64,000 bases of DNA from Rhodospirillales bacterium (GTDB taxonomy: Bacteria > Pseudomonadota > Alphaproteobacteria > TMED109): the NCBI GenBank assembly GCA_028824295.1, contig JAPPED010000026.1:1-64000 (forward strand), read 5' to 3'. Below, piece after piece: positions 7,145 through 15,866 of this stretch; position 1 is the first letter of the stretch, and every line of letters starts with the position of its first letter. Below the pieces are notes generated by a model. That model saw only the letters and a program-made list of their open reading frames with translations. It made no database searches and was not told the origin of the DNA. A program made the position numbers and the translations under genes.

Positions 7145-9595
7145 TCAGTAGATCTCATCCTCGAAGCCGCGCACCGTGGCGCCCGCCGATTCCGGGCCGG
7201 TGCCGCGCGCGAACGCCTCGAAGATCACCCGTTGCGAATCCGGCGCCGGTCGCCGGCCAGTCTCCGCATCGATCCGCACCATGTCGACACCGTCCGGAAT
7301 CCGAAACGGGGATGCCGCCCCCTCGGCCAGCGCCCGTTCCATGAAGGCTCCGAAAATGGGTGCGGCCACGCGGCCGCCGCTTTCCCCGCGACCCAGGTTC
7401 CGTGGCTGGTCGTAGCCGACAAATACGCAGACGACGAGGTTCGGCGAGAACCCCACAAACCACGCATCGAGGAAGTCGTTCGTGGTGCCGGTCTTGCCCG
7501 CCAGCGGGATGCCAATGTCCGCCAGGCGGCGCGCGGTCCCGACCTCGACCACTCCCTTCAGCATCCACGTCACCTGAAACGTATTGACCGGGTCAGCCAC
7601 GGGGATGCCGAGCGGCGGCAAGCCCGGCGGCAATTCCGATTCGACTTCGCACGCCGGACAGCGCCGCGTGTCGCGGCGGTGGATCGTGCGGCCATGCCGG
7701 TCCTGCACGCGTTCGACGAATGCCGGTTTGATCCGCCGGCCACCGTTCAGCAGCGTCGCGTACGCTGACGCAAGCGCCAGCGGCGTGGTCTCGGTCGTAC
7801 CCAGCGCCGTGGCCAGAAACGGCTGCGGCAACCCCAGCCCGAAACGTTCGGCGACCTCGGCCACACGTTCCACCCCCAGGGTGTTGGCCAACCGTATGGT
7901 CATGACATTCCGGGATCGCTCCAGTCCGTCCCGGAGCGTTCGCGGGCCATAGAACCGACCAGCCGCATAGTTCTGAGGGCGCCATTCCTCCAGGTGCGGT
8001 CCCTGATCGATCACCAGCGGCGCGTCGAGGACGAGGCTCCCCGGCGTCAGACCGTCTTCCAGGGCCGCCAGATAGACAAAGGGCTTGAAGGCCGAACCGG
8101 GTTGACGCTTGGCCTGCGTGGCCCGATTGAACCCGAACTCCCCCTCACCGTAGCCGCCGACGAGCGCCAGCACCCGCCCGTTCCTGGGATCGAGCGCCAC
8201 GAGCGCACCTTCGACCTCGGGGAGCTGGCGCAGCGCCGGCTGCCGCTCCTCGGCGCTGCCCAGCATCTCCACCAGCATCACGTCGCCCGGCACCAGGAGT
8301 TCGGCGGGATTCCCGTCTTCGCCGCCTTCTAGCGCCCAGGCCATGTCGCCCCGTGTCATGTCCATGACGGCACCGCCCGCCAGCCCGACACGGGCGGCCT
8401 GGCCGTCAACTTCCAGCACCACGGCGGGTTCCAGGTGGGGCGGAATCCATACCGGCCGGATGCCCGGATCGGACAATTGCCCGGCCCAGTCGGTTCCTTC
8501 CGGGTCGTCGATGGTCCATACCGGCCCCCGGTAGCCGTGCCGCCGGTCGTACGCCTCCAGCCCGTCCCGAAGCACGTCGGTCGCAATCTGCTGCAGCGTG
8601 GGCTCAAGCGTGGTCGTCACCGTCAGACCGCCCTGATAGAGGGCTTCCTCACCCATCGAGTCGGCGATCCATCGTCGCACTTCCTCGGCAAAATGCGGGG
8701 CGGCGATCAGAGCGTCCCGGCCCTCCCGTGCCACTGACGTGAGCGGTTCCGCCCGGGCAGACGATGCGGCCTCGGCGGTAACGAAACCCTCCTCGGTCAT
8801 CCGCCGCAGCACATAGGCGCGCCGCTCGAGCGCCGCCTCGCGCCGCAATTCCGGGTGGTAGTTGTTGGGGCCTTTCGGCAGCGCCGCCAGGTACGCCATT
8901 TCCGCCAGGGACAGCTCGTCCAGGGACTTGTCGAAGTAGTTGCGCGCCGCGGCGGCCACCCCGTACGAGCGGAGCCCGAGGTAGATCTCGTTGAGATAGA
9001 GCTCCAGGATGCGTTCCTTGCTGAGCACGCGTTCCATGCGGAGCGCGAGCAACGCTTCCTTCACCTTCCGTTCAATCGAGACCGTTCGCGTCAGCAGGAA
9101 CGTCTTTGCCACCTGCTGGGTGATCGTCGAGGCACCGATCAGGCGGCGGTCGTCCGCGATGCGGCGGGCGTTCTGGACGACGGCTCGCGCAATGCCGACG
9201 TAGTCCAGCCCTGAATGCGTCCAGAAGTTCCTGTCCTCCGCCGCGATGAAGGCATTCGCCACCTGCTCCGGGATCGAACGGATCGGCACGAATTGCCGGT
9301 CCTGCTCCGCGTAGCGGCCGAGTGGCTGACCGTCGGCAGCGTAGGTGCGCGACGTTTCCGCCGGCTCGTAATCCAGGAGCTGCCGGTATTCGGGCAGGCC
9401 CTGCCCGAATTGGCTGAGCACGACGATCACCGCGACGATGCCGACGGCCACCCCCAGCAGGCCGGCCAATCCGAAGCCGACCGCAAGCCTGCGCGTCCAC
9501 CTTCGCCAGCGGCTCGGCGGTGCCTGGTGCTCGGGCTTTAGTCCGGAGGTGCGCCGGAACAGCGCTGCGTCGTTGGGATCAACCGATAGTGGCAC
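7145..9595 (-). CDS. mrcA: Penicillin-binding protein 1A (bifunctional transglycosylase/transpeptidase)
   Basis: 816 residues from a GTG at 9595 preceded by GGGAG six bases upstream; a TTG 51 bp earlier is poorer. There is a cytoplasmic basic stretch, then one membrane segment (about residues 45-62). The GT51 transglycosylase domain has EDRNFWTHSGLDY with catalytic Glu near 120, GASTITQQ and ELYLNEIYLG. After a linker and OB-like insert comes the transpeptidase with SAFK (Ser about 501), SRN (about 561) and KTGT (about 701). It polymerises glycan chains and cross-links peptides in the periplasm. A CxxC pair (RRCPAC) sits in the insert near residue 646. The start overlaps the end of the upstream hydratase gene by 17 bp, implying co-transcription although the functions are unrelated. 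Confidence 0.95.
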   Translation of the reverse strand: MPLSVDPNDAALFRRTSGLKPEHQAPPSRWRRWTRRLAVGFGLAGLLGVAVGIVAVIVVLSQFGQGLPEYRQLLDYEPAETSRTYAADGQPLGRYAEQDRQFVPIRSIPEQVANAFIAAEDRNFWTHSGLDYVGIARAVVQNARRIADDRRLIGASTITQQVAKTFLLTRTVSIERKVKEALLALRMERVLSKERILELYLNEIYLGLRSYGVAAAARNYFDKSLDELSLAEMAYLAALPKGPNNYHPELRREAALERRAYVLRRMTEEGFVTAEAASSARAEPLTSVAREGRDALIAAPHFAEEVRRWIADSMGEEALYQGGLTVTTTLEPTLQQIATDVLRDGLEAYDRRHGYRGPVWTIDDPEGTDWAGQLSDPGIRPVWIPPHLEPAVVLEVDGQAARVGLAGGAVMDMTRGDMAWALEGGEDGNPAELLVPGDVMLVEMLGSAEERQPALRQLPEVEGALVALDPRNGRVLALVGGYGEGEFGFNRATQAKRQPGSAFKPFVYLAALEDGLTPGSLVLDAPLVIDQGPHLEEWRPQNYAAGRFYGPRTLRDGLERSRNVMTIRLANTLGVERVAEVAERFGLGLPQPFLATALGTTETTPLALASAYATLLNGGRRIKPAFVERVQDRHGRTIHRRDTRRCPACEVESELPPGLPPLGIPVADPVNTFQVTWMLKGVVEVGTARRLADIGIPLAGKTGTTNDFLDAWFVGFSPNLVVCVFVGYDQPRNLGRGESGGRVAAPIFGAFMERALAEGAASPFRIPDGVDMVRIDAETGRRPAPDSQRVIFEAFARGTGPESAGATVRGFEDEIY

Positions 9596-10388
9596 GCGCA
9601 GCTCCCAGCCCGTCGAACACTCCCTCCACCTCGGCCCCGCGCTCAACCCACTGAATGGCGGTCACGCTGCCCAACAAGACAAACTCACCCGCCCGCAGCG
9701 TGCCGCCACAGGCCGAGGCGTGGGAAGCGAGCCAAGCCAAGGCGTTGAGCGGATGCCCCAGGATGTCGCTTCCACGTCCCTCAGAGCACGTCTCCCCGTT
9801 GATGCGCACTTCCCCTGCGAGAGCAGCCAGGTCGAGCTCCGCGGTCAGCTTTCTCGCCGGGCCCAGCACCGCGGCAGCGTCAAAGAAATCGTCGGCGATC
9901 AAGGTCGGTGTATCCAACTCGGCCCGGTCCACGTAGCGGTCGTCCACGATCTCGATCGCTGGCATGATCTCGTCTACCACGTCCACCATGTCTTCGCCTC
10001 GGAAGGGCCCGTCAGCGGCATGAAGCGTGGAGCGGAGCCGCACGGCAATCTCGACCTCCACACCAGGCCGGATGAAATCGGCGTGGCGGAAAAGACCGGA
10101 CCCATGATGGACGTTGGCGCCCATGACCCCGCCGCCCGCGGGATGACCGATACCCAGGTAGCGCTGCATCTGGGCGTTGGTGCATCCGATCTTCCAACCG
10201 GCCCGCTGGCCGAATCCCGCCGCCGTGAGTTCCTGGTGCAGTGCATGCTGGACGGCATACGCCGTCGACTCGTCGCGCGGCCGGAGGCGCTCGGGGAGGG
10301 CGGCGAGGGGGTGACACTCCAGTCGGTGGCGCGCGATCCACGCGGCGGCCTCACGAACCGGGTCAGCGGCGGGGGCAGAAGTCATCAT
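9579..10388 (-). CDS. 2-keto-4-pentenoate hydratase / fumarylacetoacetate hydrolase-fold protein
   Basis: 269 residues matching the MhpD/2-oxopent-4-enoate hydratase type: AYAVQHALHQELTAAGF, WKIGCTN, HPAGGGVMGANVHHGSG, then the metal-ligand block RPGVEVEIAVRL, and later GHPLNALAWLA and the closing G-E-x-V-L-L-G-S sequence. These enzymes hydrate 2-hydroxypenta-2,4-dienoate after meta-cleavage, or decarboxylate 4-oxalocrotonate. No other meta-cleavage gene is nearby, so the pathway is not confirmed and a related hydratase or tautomerase activity on another keto-acid is possible. It lies between lnt and mrcA on the same strand, overlapping the mrcA start. Confidence 0.85.
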   Translation of the reverse strand: MMTSAPAADPVREAAAWIARHRLECHPLAALPERLRPRDESTAYAVQHALHQELTAAGFGQRAGWKIGCTNAQMQRYLGIGHPAGGGVMGANVHHGSGLFRHADFIRPGVEVEIAVRLRSTLHAADGPFRGEDMVDVVDEIMPAIEIVDDRYVDRAELDTPTLIADDFFDAAAVLGPARKLTAELDLAALAGEVRINGETCSEGRGSDILGHPLNALAWLASHASACGGTLRAGEFVLLGSVTAIQWVERGAEVEGVFDGLGAARATIG

Positions 10389-10419
10389 GGACTAGTCATG
10401 GTGCGGATTGCCGCTGAGG

Positions 10420-11970
10420 TCAATCCTTTGCGGCATCGTCAACAACCGGCTCCTGACGGATGGTCGCCAACATGAGCACCAGGAGCGCAAACAGCCCCCC
10501 GAACAGCGGTAGGTCACCCATCCTTGCGTGCAGTGGCGGCTTCTCGGGCACCGGCAGAGGGTGGTCGATCACACCACGCTGACCCAGTGCCAGTCGAGCA
10601 AGAATGCGGCCGCGCGCGTCGATCACGGCGGATATACCGGTGTTCGCGGCCCGGACGACCGGCAAGCCCTCCTCGACGGCTCGGAGGCGGGCCTGAACAA
10701 AGTGCTGATAGGGCCCCGAGGTGCGCCCGAACCATGCGTCGTTGGTCACGTTCAGCAGCCAAGCCGGCCGCTCCGGCCCTCCCGTCGACGTAGGAAAGAT
10801 GATCTCGTAGCAGATCGCGGGTGCCGCCGGCGGGAAGCCCGGAATGGATACACGGGCGCGCGCATCAGCAGCCTGCATCCCGCGTCCCGTTACCGGTCGC
10901 AGAACGTCGGGCAGCCACGCTGCAAGCGGGAGAAACTCTCCGAATGGCACGAGGTGCACCTTGTCATAAAACGCTTCCACCTGGCCGTCTGGAGCCAGGA
11001 AGAACAAACTGTTGAACACTGCGCCATCGGCCGGACGGATCCTGAAGCCGCCGGTAGCGAGCCGGACTTCACCGGGGATTGCCTGCTGGACGTCGCGAAC
11101 ATTCCGCCGAATATCCTCCCGCCCCGTCGGATCGAATGGCACGACGGCCTCCGGCCAGATCACCAGCTTCGGGGGCGGGTCCGCAGGCGGCGTCCGCGAG
11201 GTGGCAACGTACTGCCGCAGGTTGTCGTCGAACCGGCCCGCGTCCAGCCGGGCAGCCTGCGGAACGTTGCCCTGGACGATCCGCACCACGGGACCCTCGC
11301 CCAGATCGAGGGTCCGGACATTGTCCCGCAGGAAGCCGAGAAAGAGCACGGCCGCTAACGGGGCGGGCAGCAGCAGCCCCAACCGTAACCGGCGGCTGGC
11401 CAAGGCGGCAGGCGCCAGCGCCGCGAACACTGTCACGGCCCCAAGACCGTGCGTGCCTATCCACGCCGCCGGCTGCAGGGTTTCGACAGAAAAGGCCCAG
11501 ACCTGGCCCGTGAGATTCCACGGGAAACCGGTCAACAGCCAGCTTCGAAGTCCTTCGGCGAGAATCCACGCCGCGCCGAGGGCGACCAGTCGACGGGGCA
11601 GCGAGTCGAGAGTCCGGGCCACCAATGCCGCCGACGCCGGAAACACTGCGAGTCCGGCCGACAGTCCCGCGACGCCGATGCCGCCGGCGATCCAACCGAA
11701 CTGCCCCGTGTAGACGAATGAGGCACCGATCCAGTAGAGCCCTGCCGCGAACTGACCGAATCCGAAGGCCCAGCCAGTCCAGAAGGCCCGGCGAAGCCCG
11801 CCGTTGTTGATCAGCCAGGCCAGTACCGGAAACGAAACCAATAGCACCGGTACGGCGTGGATCGGCGCGAACGCCGCTGCAGAAGCCGCGCCGGCCAGCA
11901 TCGCCGAAGCCGCGCGGAGCACGCGGCTTTCCGAAATCCGACGTGGAATCGAGCGGCCGCTCCAGGGCAT
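10420..11970 (-). CDS. lnt: Apolipoprotein N-acyltransferase
   Basis: 516 residues, close to the usual length. The N-terminal half is a string of hydrophobic helices ending near residue 215 (WILAEGLRSWLLTGFPWN is the conserved loop). The C-terminal periplasmic nitrilase-like domain carries the catalytic triad Glu274 (WPEAVVPF), Lys337 (YDKVHLVPFGE) and Cys388 (CYEIIFP). It transfers an acyl chain from phospholipid to the N-terminal cysteine of lipoproteins at the inner membrane. A final hydrophobic helix lies at about 490-508. Upstream is a 419-bp gap and then the tRNA-Glu gene on the other strand. In many alphaproteobacteria lnt follows a CorC gene; here CorC lies about 18 kb away, so that pairing is broken. 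Confidence 0.95.
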   Translation of the reverse strand: MPWSGRSIPRRISESRVLRAASAMLAGAASAAAFAPIHAVPVLLVSFPVLAWLINNGGLRRAFWTGWAFGFGQFAAGLYWIGASFVYTGQFGWIAGGIGVAGLSAGLAVFPASAALVARTLDSLPRRLVALGAAWILAEGLRSWLLTGFPWNLTGQVWAFSVETLQPAAWIGTHGLGAVTVFAALAPAALASRRLRLGLLLPAPLAAVLFLGFLRDNVRTLDLGEGPVVRIVQGNVPQAARLDAGRFDDNLRQYVATSRTPPADPPPKLVIWPEAVVPFDPTGREDIRRNVRDVQQAIPGEVRLATGGFRIRPADGAVFNSLFFLAPDGQVEAFYDKVHLVPFGEFLPLAAWLPDVLRPVTGRGMQAADARARVSIPGFPPAAPAICYEIIFPTSTGGPERPAWLLNVTNDAWFGRTSGPYQHFVQARLRAVEEGLPVVRAANTGISAVIDARGRILARLALGQRGVIDHPLPVPEKPPLHARMGDLPLFGGLFALLVLMLATIRQEPVVDDAAKD

Positions 11971-12389
11971 CTCAGGACTCTTGACGACGGGGCGCGAGAC
12001 GCACGGAGAAGATCATGGGGCAGCGGTCAGTCACGGACCGTGCTGCACTGCCACACGGTACCATGGTTGCCGGCGCGGCCGAATGCTCCAACAGAAGGGC
12101 GCGAAGATCAGGATCCCGGGGTGGCGCGGCACCCGGAAGACGACGGCGCGCACCAGTTCTGGGCCGGGCCGACGCAAGCTCAGCATGCGCAGCGTCGGCC
12201 ATCTCCCCGTGGTGCATTCGTCCATACGTGCGCGGCGCGCCGATGGCCCTCCCCGGGTTTGTTGCGTCAGCACCGCTTCGTTGGCACACTCGCCATCTCC
12301 GACTTCCAGCGCTGGTAACCAAGTACCACAGAGGCGAAACAGGTAGGTGCCAACGTGGTACTGTCCTGCATGCGTCGGAGAACACACGG
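11971..12389. other. Intergenic region between lnt and tRNA-Glu
   Basis: 419 bp with no gene I can support. Open frames cross it on both strands, including a 137-codon minus frame ending 2 bp before the lnt start, but none shows a domain, a good ribosome site or a familiar sequence. It should contain the divergent promoters of lnt (minus) and the tRNA (plus). The only structural feature noticed is the inverted repeat at 12322-12362. Confidence 0.5.
12322..12362. repeat. Perfect 8-bp inverted repeat upstream of tRNA-Glu
   Basis: AGTACCAC (12322-12329) and GTGGTACT (12355-12362) are exact reverse complements separated by 25 bp, ending 27 bp before the tRNA. It could be a protein-binding operator, a weak hairpin, or chance. 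No T-run follows, so a terminator is unlikely. Confidence 0.45.
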
Positions 12390-12465
12390 GGCCCCTTCGT
12401 CTAGCGGTCCAGGACGCCGCCCTCTCACGGCGGAAACAGGGGTTCGATTCCCCTAGGGGTCACCA
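12390..12465 (+). tRNA. tRNA-Glu (anticodon CTC)
   Basis: 76-nt cloverleaf with an encoded CCA end. Acceptor stem GGCCCCT pairs with AGGGGTC (one G-T pair). The D-arm region is TCTAGCGGTCCAGGA, the anticodon stem CCGCC/GGCGG encloses loop CTCTCAC with anticodon CTC, and the T-arm AGGGG-TTCGATT-CCCCT is perfect. The 3' half of this kind of gene is a frequent integrase target, and the atypical genes that follow begin about 150 bp downstream. Confidence 0.97.
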
Positions 12466-12614
12466 AGCCGTCTCGAGCCCGCCTGGCAACGTGTCAAACA
12501 CCACATAAGTTGTCGCCGTTTGTCCCTCTATGGGTGTTTGTCCGTTTGTGCTGGTGAGGGTCCGAAAGCTAGCTAAGCGGGTTCCGTCAACGGCACGACG
12601 AGGCATTAGGACTC

Positions 12615-13181
12615 GTGAACCCGCCGGACAGGTGCTCGGCGGACGCCGCCGGGATCCTCACGCTCTACATGCGCCTTGGAACGGATACCGAACCTGCACA
12701 CCTGTCCATCACGAGCCTCGGCGCGTGGGAGGGGGAGACGACCGATCTCACGCGGAGCCTGTCGCAGGTCTCATTCGGCGTGCGGCACGCCAACTGGGTC
12801 ACCATGCCGTGGACGACGGGCGTGGAACCCGCCCAAGCCCTTGCCGACAACTCACGACTGCAGGGAACCGCGGCTTGGAACGGGGATCTGATCGGCTTCA
12901 CGCCGACGCTCGACGGCGCGCAGGGCGATGCGGAGATCAGCGTGAACCTCGGCACCATGAACGGGCGGGCCGATTTCACCGGGCTCGAGAACGAGGACGG
13001 CTCCACGTGGGGAGACGGGGATCTCAGCTACGCCATCACCGTCGGCGCGAACTACCTACGGAGCACTGGGGGCGACACCGGGACCGTCAACGGGCAATTC
13101 TACGGCCCCAACCACGAAGGCGTGGGTGGATCGGTTGAGCGCGTCGATCTCACGGCCGCCTTCGGCACCAGGAGGCAGTAA
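12615..13181 (+). pseudogene. Truncated TbpB-like (transferrin-binding-protein-type) beta-barrel surface protein
   Basis: 188 codons from a GTG at 12615 to the TAA-flanked end at 13181. The C-terminal 110 residues look like the small beta-barrel domain of TbpB/HpuA-like surface lipoproteins: GTAAWNGDLIGFTPTLDGAQ, DAEISVNLGTMNGRADFTGL, WGDGDLSYAITVGANYLRST, and the ending GVGGSVERVDLTAAFGTRR. Such domains normally sit in longer exported lipoproteins with a signal peptide and lipobox; none is present here, and the first 30 residues look like read-through of unrelated sequence with an in-frame stop just upstream at 12570. It therefore looks like the 3' remnant of a larger gene, cut near the tRNA. 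A short intact gene for an isolated domain cannot be excluded. Confidence 0.5.
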
Positions 13182-13921
13182 CTTGCACGACCCCGCCTTA
13201 GGCGACAGTCGGGCCTACCAACTTGCGAGAAAGGCGGTGCTCATGAGCAATGAAGTGGCCGAGTATCCTCCTCCTGGCAGAGGAGGCAGTCGAAAACGTC
13301 ACAGCCCATTGGCCTTACGGTGGGAAATCCGGCACGTTGTAGTAGACGAGATTGGTCCTGCGCGCGCAGGAGCGACCCAAGATGCGGCATCAAACTTGAG
13401 CGCGCCTCGACTCTTGTCGGACGTAACACACCGCCCGCTGCTGCCGCCTTCCGGGAAGGCTTCGGCGTCCCTCCGGGTGGTCCTGTGTCAGACGCCGTCC
13501 CGCCGAACACCCGGAGCCAAGCGTCGGGCGACGGACGGGCCGGTCGCGGCCTCGCCAGGCCTCATCGCACCGCCAGCCGGTACCGATGGGCGCGGGCCCT
13601 GCGGGCTCGGCCGCGCGGCCCTTGTACGCCGCTCAAGGTAACCATTTTGTGTTCATCACGGATCCCACAATATCCGAACGGTAAATATTGCGCCATTTGA
13701 CGGCAGTAACCGGGACTTTGGCGGGCGAAGCGGGTTAACATCACGCTGGGCACGCGCGGGTCGGCGAGACGCCCGGAGCTCACCGGGAGTCTGCCCGGAC
13801 CGGCGCGTGTCGGTTAGTCACTGTGTAGACGGGGGCCGTCATGGAGCTTGGCAATCTGGCGCAGCACGCGGGCTGCCATCTCCCTATCTGAGGGACCCTT
13901 CCAGGCCGAGCACGAGACGCC
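13182..13921. other. Non-coding region with repeat copy A and an AT-rich promoter-like segment
   Basis: 740 bp without a gene I can support. It contains repeat copy A (13274-13430), followed by GC-rich sequence, then a more AT-rich island at about 13635-13740 that probably holds the promoter for the DUF2236 gene. Open frames across it have no recognisable content. Confidence 0.5.
13274..13430 (-). repeat. Diverged direct repeat, copy A
   Basis: About 157 bp, roughly three-quarters identical by eye to 15409-15568 in the same orientation. Shared blocks include AGAGGAGGCAGTCG, AACGTCACAG, GTAGACGAGA followed by TGGTCCT, and GCCTCGACTCTT. Read on the minus strand copy A is open and gives ...DQSRLLQR...VRPMGCDVFDCLLCQ; copy B gives a matching peptide broken by stops. 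Several differences between the copies are synonymous in that frame (for example Arg AGG against CGA), which suggests an old coding sequence such as a transposase fragment, though no family is recognised. Confidence 0.65.
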
Positions 13922-15124
13922 GTGACCATCGGCACACATCTCACTCCGCGACCTGCGGAGATTCCGAGCGCCTATATCGACGGCTACGCCAGGGGCCGGG
14001 CGGCCGACCCCGAGCGGTCCGCCAACTATGTCGCGCACACCACGATCGGGGACCCCCTGGCTGACGCGATGATCGCGGATCTCCTCCGCCTCGGGCCGGA
14101 TGAGCAAGCCAGGCTGATCAGGCTCGGCATGCACGATCGGGACCGCACCGCGCTTCGCGGCGCACCGGCCTCTGTCAGGGCGTTCTTCGAGCACTGTCGC
14201 AAGCCACCGGAATGGCTTGACCTGACATCGTTCCAGCCGGGCTGCCGCATGTTCCACCGGAATACGCGGCTGATCCTCGCGGGCATGGTGGGCGGCGTGC
14301 TCGTGGAGGGGTTTTCCACGAACATCGCCAAGTCGTTCTTCATCACCGGCAGGCTACGCGACCAGGGCACGCGGCGCCTCAAGCAGAACAACCGCCACAT
14401 GCTGGAGATCTTCATGCCTGGCGGCATGGAGAGGCACGCCGACGGATGGACGCACTCCGTACGGGTGCGGCTGGTACACGCCAAGATCCGGTGCCTTCTG
14501 AGCGAGTCCGGTGAATGGGACATCGGGGAACTCGGCACGCCCATCAGCGCGGCGCATACCGGCTTCGCCATCGCGGCCTTTTCCGCCAGGTCGTTGAGGC
14601 ACCTGACAAGACTCGGCGGATCCTTCAGCGACGAGGAACGCAAGAGCTTCATGGCGGTCTGGCGGTACTCCGGCTATCTGATGGGCATCCCGGAAACCAT
14701 CCTGTTCCGGGACGAAACGGACGCGCTGCGGATCTTCGACACCGGCCGCATGTGCGAACCTTCGCCTTCGATGGAATCGATCGCCCTCGCGTTGTCCCTT
14801 ATCAATTCCGCGCCGCTGTTCGCTGGACTGACCGAACGGGACGCACGCCAGAAACTGGCTGGCTACATCGCGCAGATCTCGCGCGCGCTGATCGGCAATG
14901 CGTTGGCCGATGAGCTCATGTATCCAGCGAGCCCGACCCTGGGGATCCTGTGGAAGTTCCGGCTGCTGAACCGGATCGAGGCCATTCGGAACAGGTTGAA
15001 CCCGAGCCGTGCCGCCGCTACCTCCAACATGATGACCATCCTTGATGCGTCGATGTACGACAAGGAGGGGATCAGCTACAGATTGCCCGACCATGTCTAC
15101 GCGGAACAATCCAAAGAGTGGTGA
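13922..15124 (+). CDS. DUF2236 family protein (MpaB / rubber-oxygenase-like putative oxygenase)
   Basis: 400 residues from a GTG. The region THSVRVRLVHAKIRCLL (about 180-196) is the hallmark of the DUF2236 family, which includes latex-clearing protein Lcp and the fungal ER-bound MpaB oxygenase; the His in it corresponds to a heme-contacting position in that group. Further family-like blocks are GTPISAAHTGFAIAAFS and VWRYSGYLMGIPE. FFEHCRKPPEWLD near the N-terminus and the MVGGVLVEGFSTNIAKSF helix also fit. Predicted cytoplasmic, heme-type oxygenase of unknown substrate. The start has only a weak ribosome site (GAGACG). The gene stands alone between two diverged direct repeats in the tRNA-adjacent region, so acquisition by transfer is possible. 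Confidence 0.8.
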   Translation: MTIGTHLTPRPAEIPSAYIDGYARGRAADPERSANYVAHTTIGDPLADAMIADLLRLGPDEQARLIRLGMHDRDRTALRGAPASVRAFFEHCRKPPEWLDLTSFQPGCRMFHRNTRLILAGMVGGVLVEGFSTNIAKSFFITGRLRDQGTRRLKQNNRHMLEIFMPGGMERHADGWTHSVRVRLVHAKIRCLLSESGEWDIGELGTPISAAHTGFAIAAFSARSLRHLTRLGGSFSDEERKSFMAVWRYSGYLMGIPETILFRDETDALRIFDTGRMCEPSPSMESIALALSLINSAPLFAGLTERDARQKLAGYIAQISRALIGNALADELMYPASPTLGILWKFRLLNRIEAIRNRLNPSRAAATSNMMTILDASMYDKEGISYRLPDHVYAEQSKEW

Positions 15125-15692
15125 GAATTGCGGGCCGCCAGGGACTCACCGGTCAGGTGCGTTCGGGATGATCCGGTCGGGCCGGCTCCGTGTCCGGGAG
15201 CCGGAGCGGCAGCGCCTGCGACAAACGTGGAAACCCCTGCCGTCCGCGGGCCGGCTACCGCCTGACCGGTCTTCGCCATCGGGCTGCCTCGCGCGAGGAT
15301 CCCGGCGGCGTCGATCGCCGGCAGCGAGCCGTCGAGGCGGAACCAGCTGTCGGCCATGTTCGAGTCCGGGGGAGTCCTCCTGGCTTGGGTGACCATGCTG
15401 ACCTACCGCTGACAGAGGAGGCAGTCGTAAACGTCACAGCTAATTGGTCGTACAGCGAGAAATCCGACAGATTACGGTAGACGAGACTGGTCCTACGCAC
15501 GCTGGAACTACCCAAAATGCGACATCAATCGTGAGCGTGCCTCGACTCTTTATCCGATGTTTCACACAACGTTGCGAACCGCCAAACAAATCGAGTCAGT
15601 TTGCACCCTCGAGCTCCCGCGCCCGTTTGTGCGGAAAGCCGCCGGGATGGCCCCTGCACAACCGGGAACAACGAGAGCCGCGCGACCGCAGT
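15125..15692. other. Non-coding region with repeat copy B
   Basis: 568 bp between the DUF2236 stop and the end of the small minus-strand gene. It holds repeat copy B (15409-15568). The rest is GC-rich with no recognisable gene or terminator. Confidence 0.5.
15409..15568 (-). repeat. Diverged direct repeat, copy B
   Basis: Partner of 13274-13430, same orientation, about 2.1 kb away, with the DUF2236 gene between them. On the minus strand it reads MSHFG, stop, FQRA, stop, DQSRLP, stop, SVGFLAVRPISCDVYDCLLCQ, so it is a degenerate version of the open peptide in copy A. No flanking inverted repeats or target duplications were found around either copy. Confidence 0.65.
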
Positions 15693-15866
15693 TCAGGCTG
15701 CCCGGAACCGTCGGGCGGACGCCGGGCGCAGCTTTGCCAAGGCGGCGGCAACAGAACTTCCAAGCCAGGCAAATGCATCAGCGAATGCCTGGCTTCGCAG
15801 GTGGTGGGCACGAGCCACTGCCTGCTCGACTTCGGGCTGCGATGGGGTGCGGGATGTCGCAAACAT
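15693..15866 (-). CDS. Small alpha-helical protein, RSP_7527-like (tentative)
   Basis: 57 residues from the ATG at 15866, with GGAG nine to ten bases upstream. The sequence has a short N-terminus, an amphipathic acidic helix (PEVEQAVARAHHLRSQAF), a hydrophobic Trp-containing helix (ADAFAWLGSSVAAALAKL) and a basic tail. This layout resembles the small RSP_7527/DUF1127-like proteins common in alphaproteobacteria, some of which are stress- or small-RNA-linked; this assignment rests on pattern only. It is divergent from the LysR gene with 106 bp between starts, so it is the obvious candidate target of that regulator. Confidence 0.6.
   Translation of the reverse strand: MFATSRTPSQPEVEQAVARAHHLRSQAFADAFAWLGSSVAAALAKLRPASARRFRAA

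Noticed and set aside
11972-12385. 137-codon minus frame just upstream of lnt
   Set aside because: Close spacing to lnt is suggestive, but there is no ribosome site, no recognisable sequence and competing frames are equally open.
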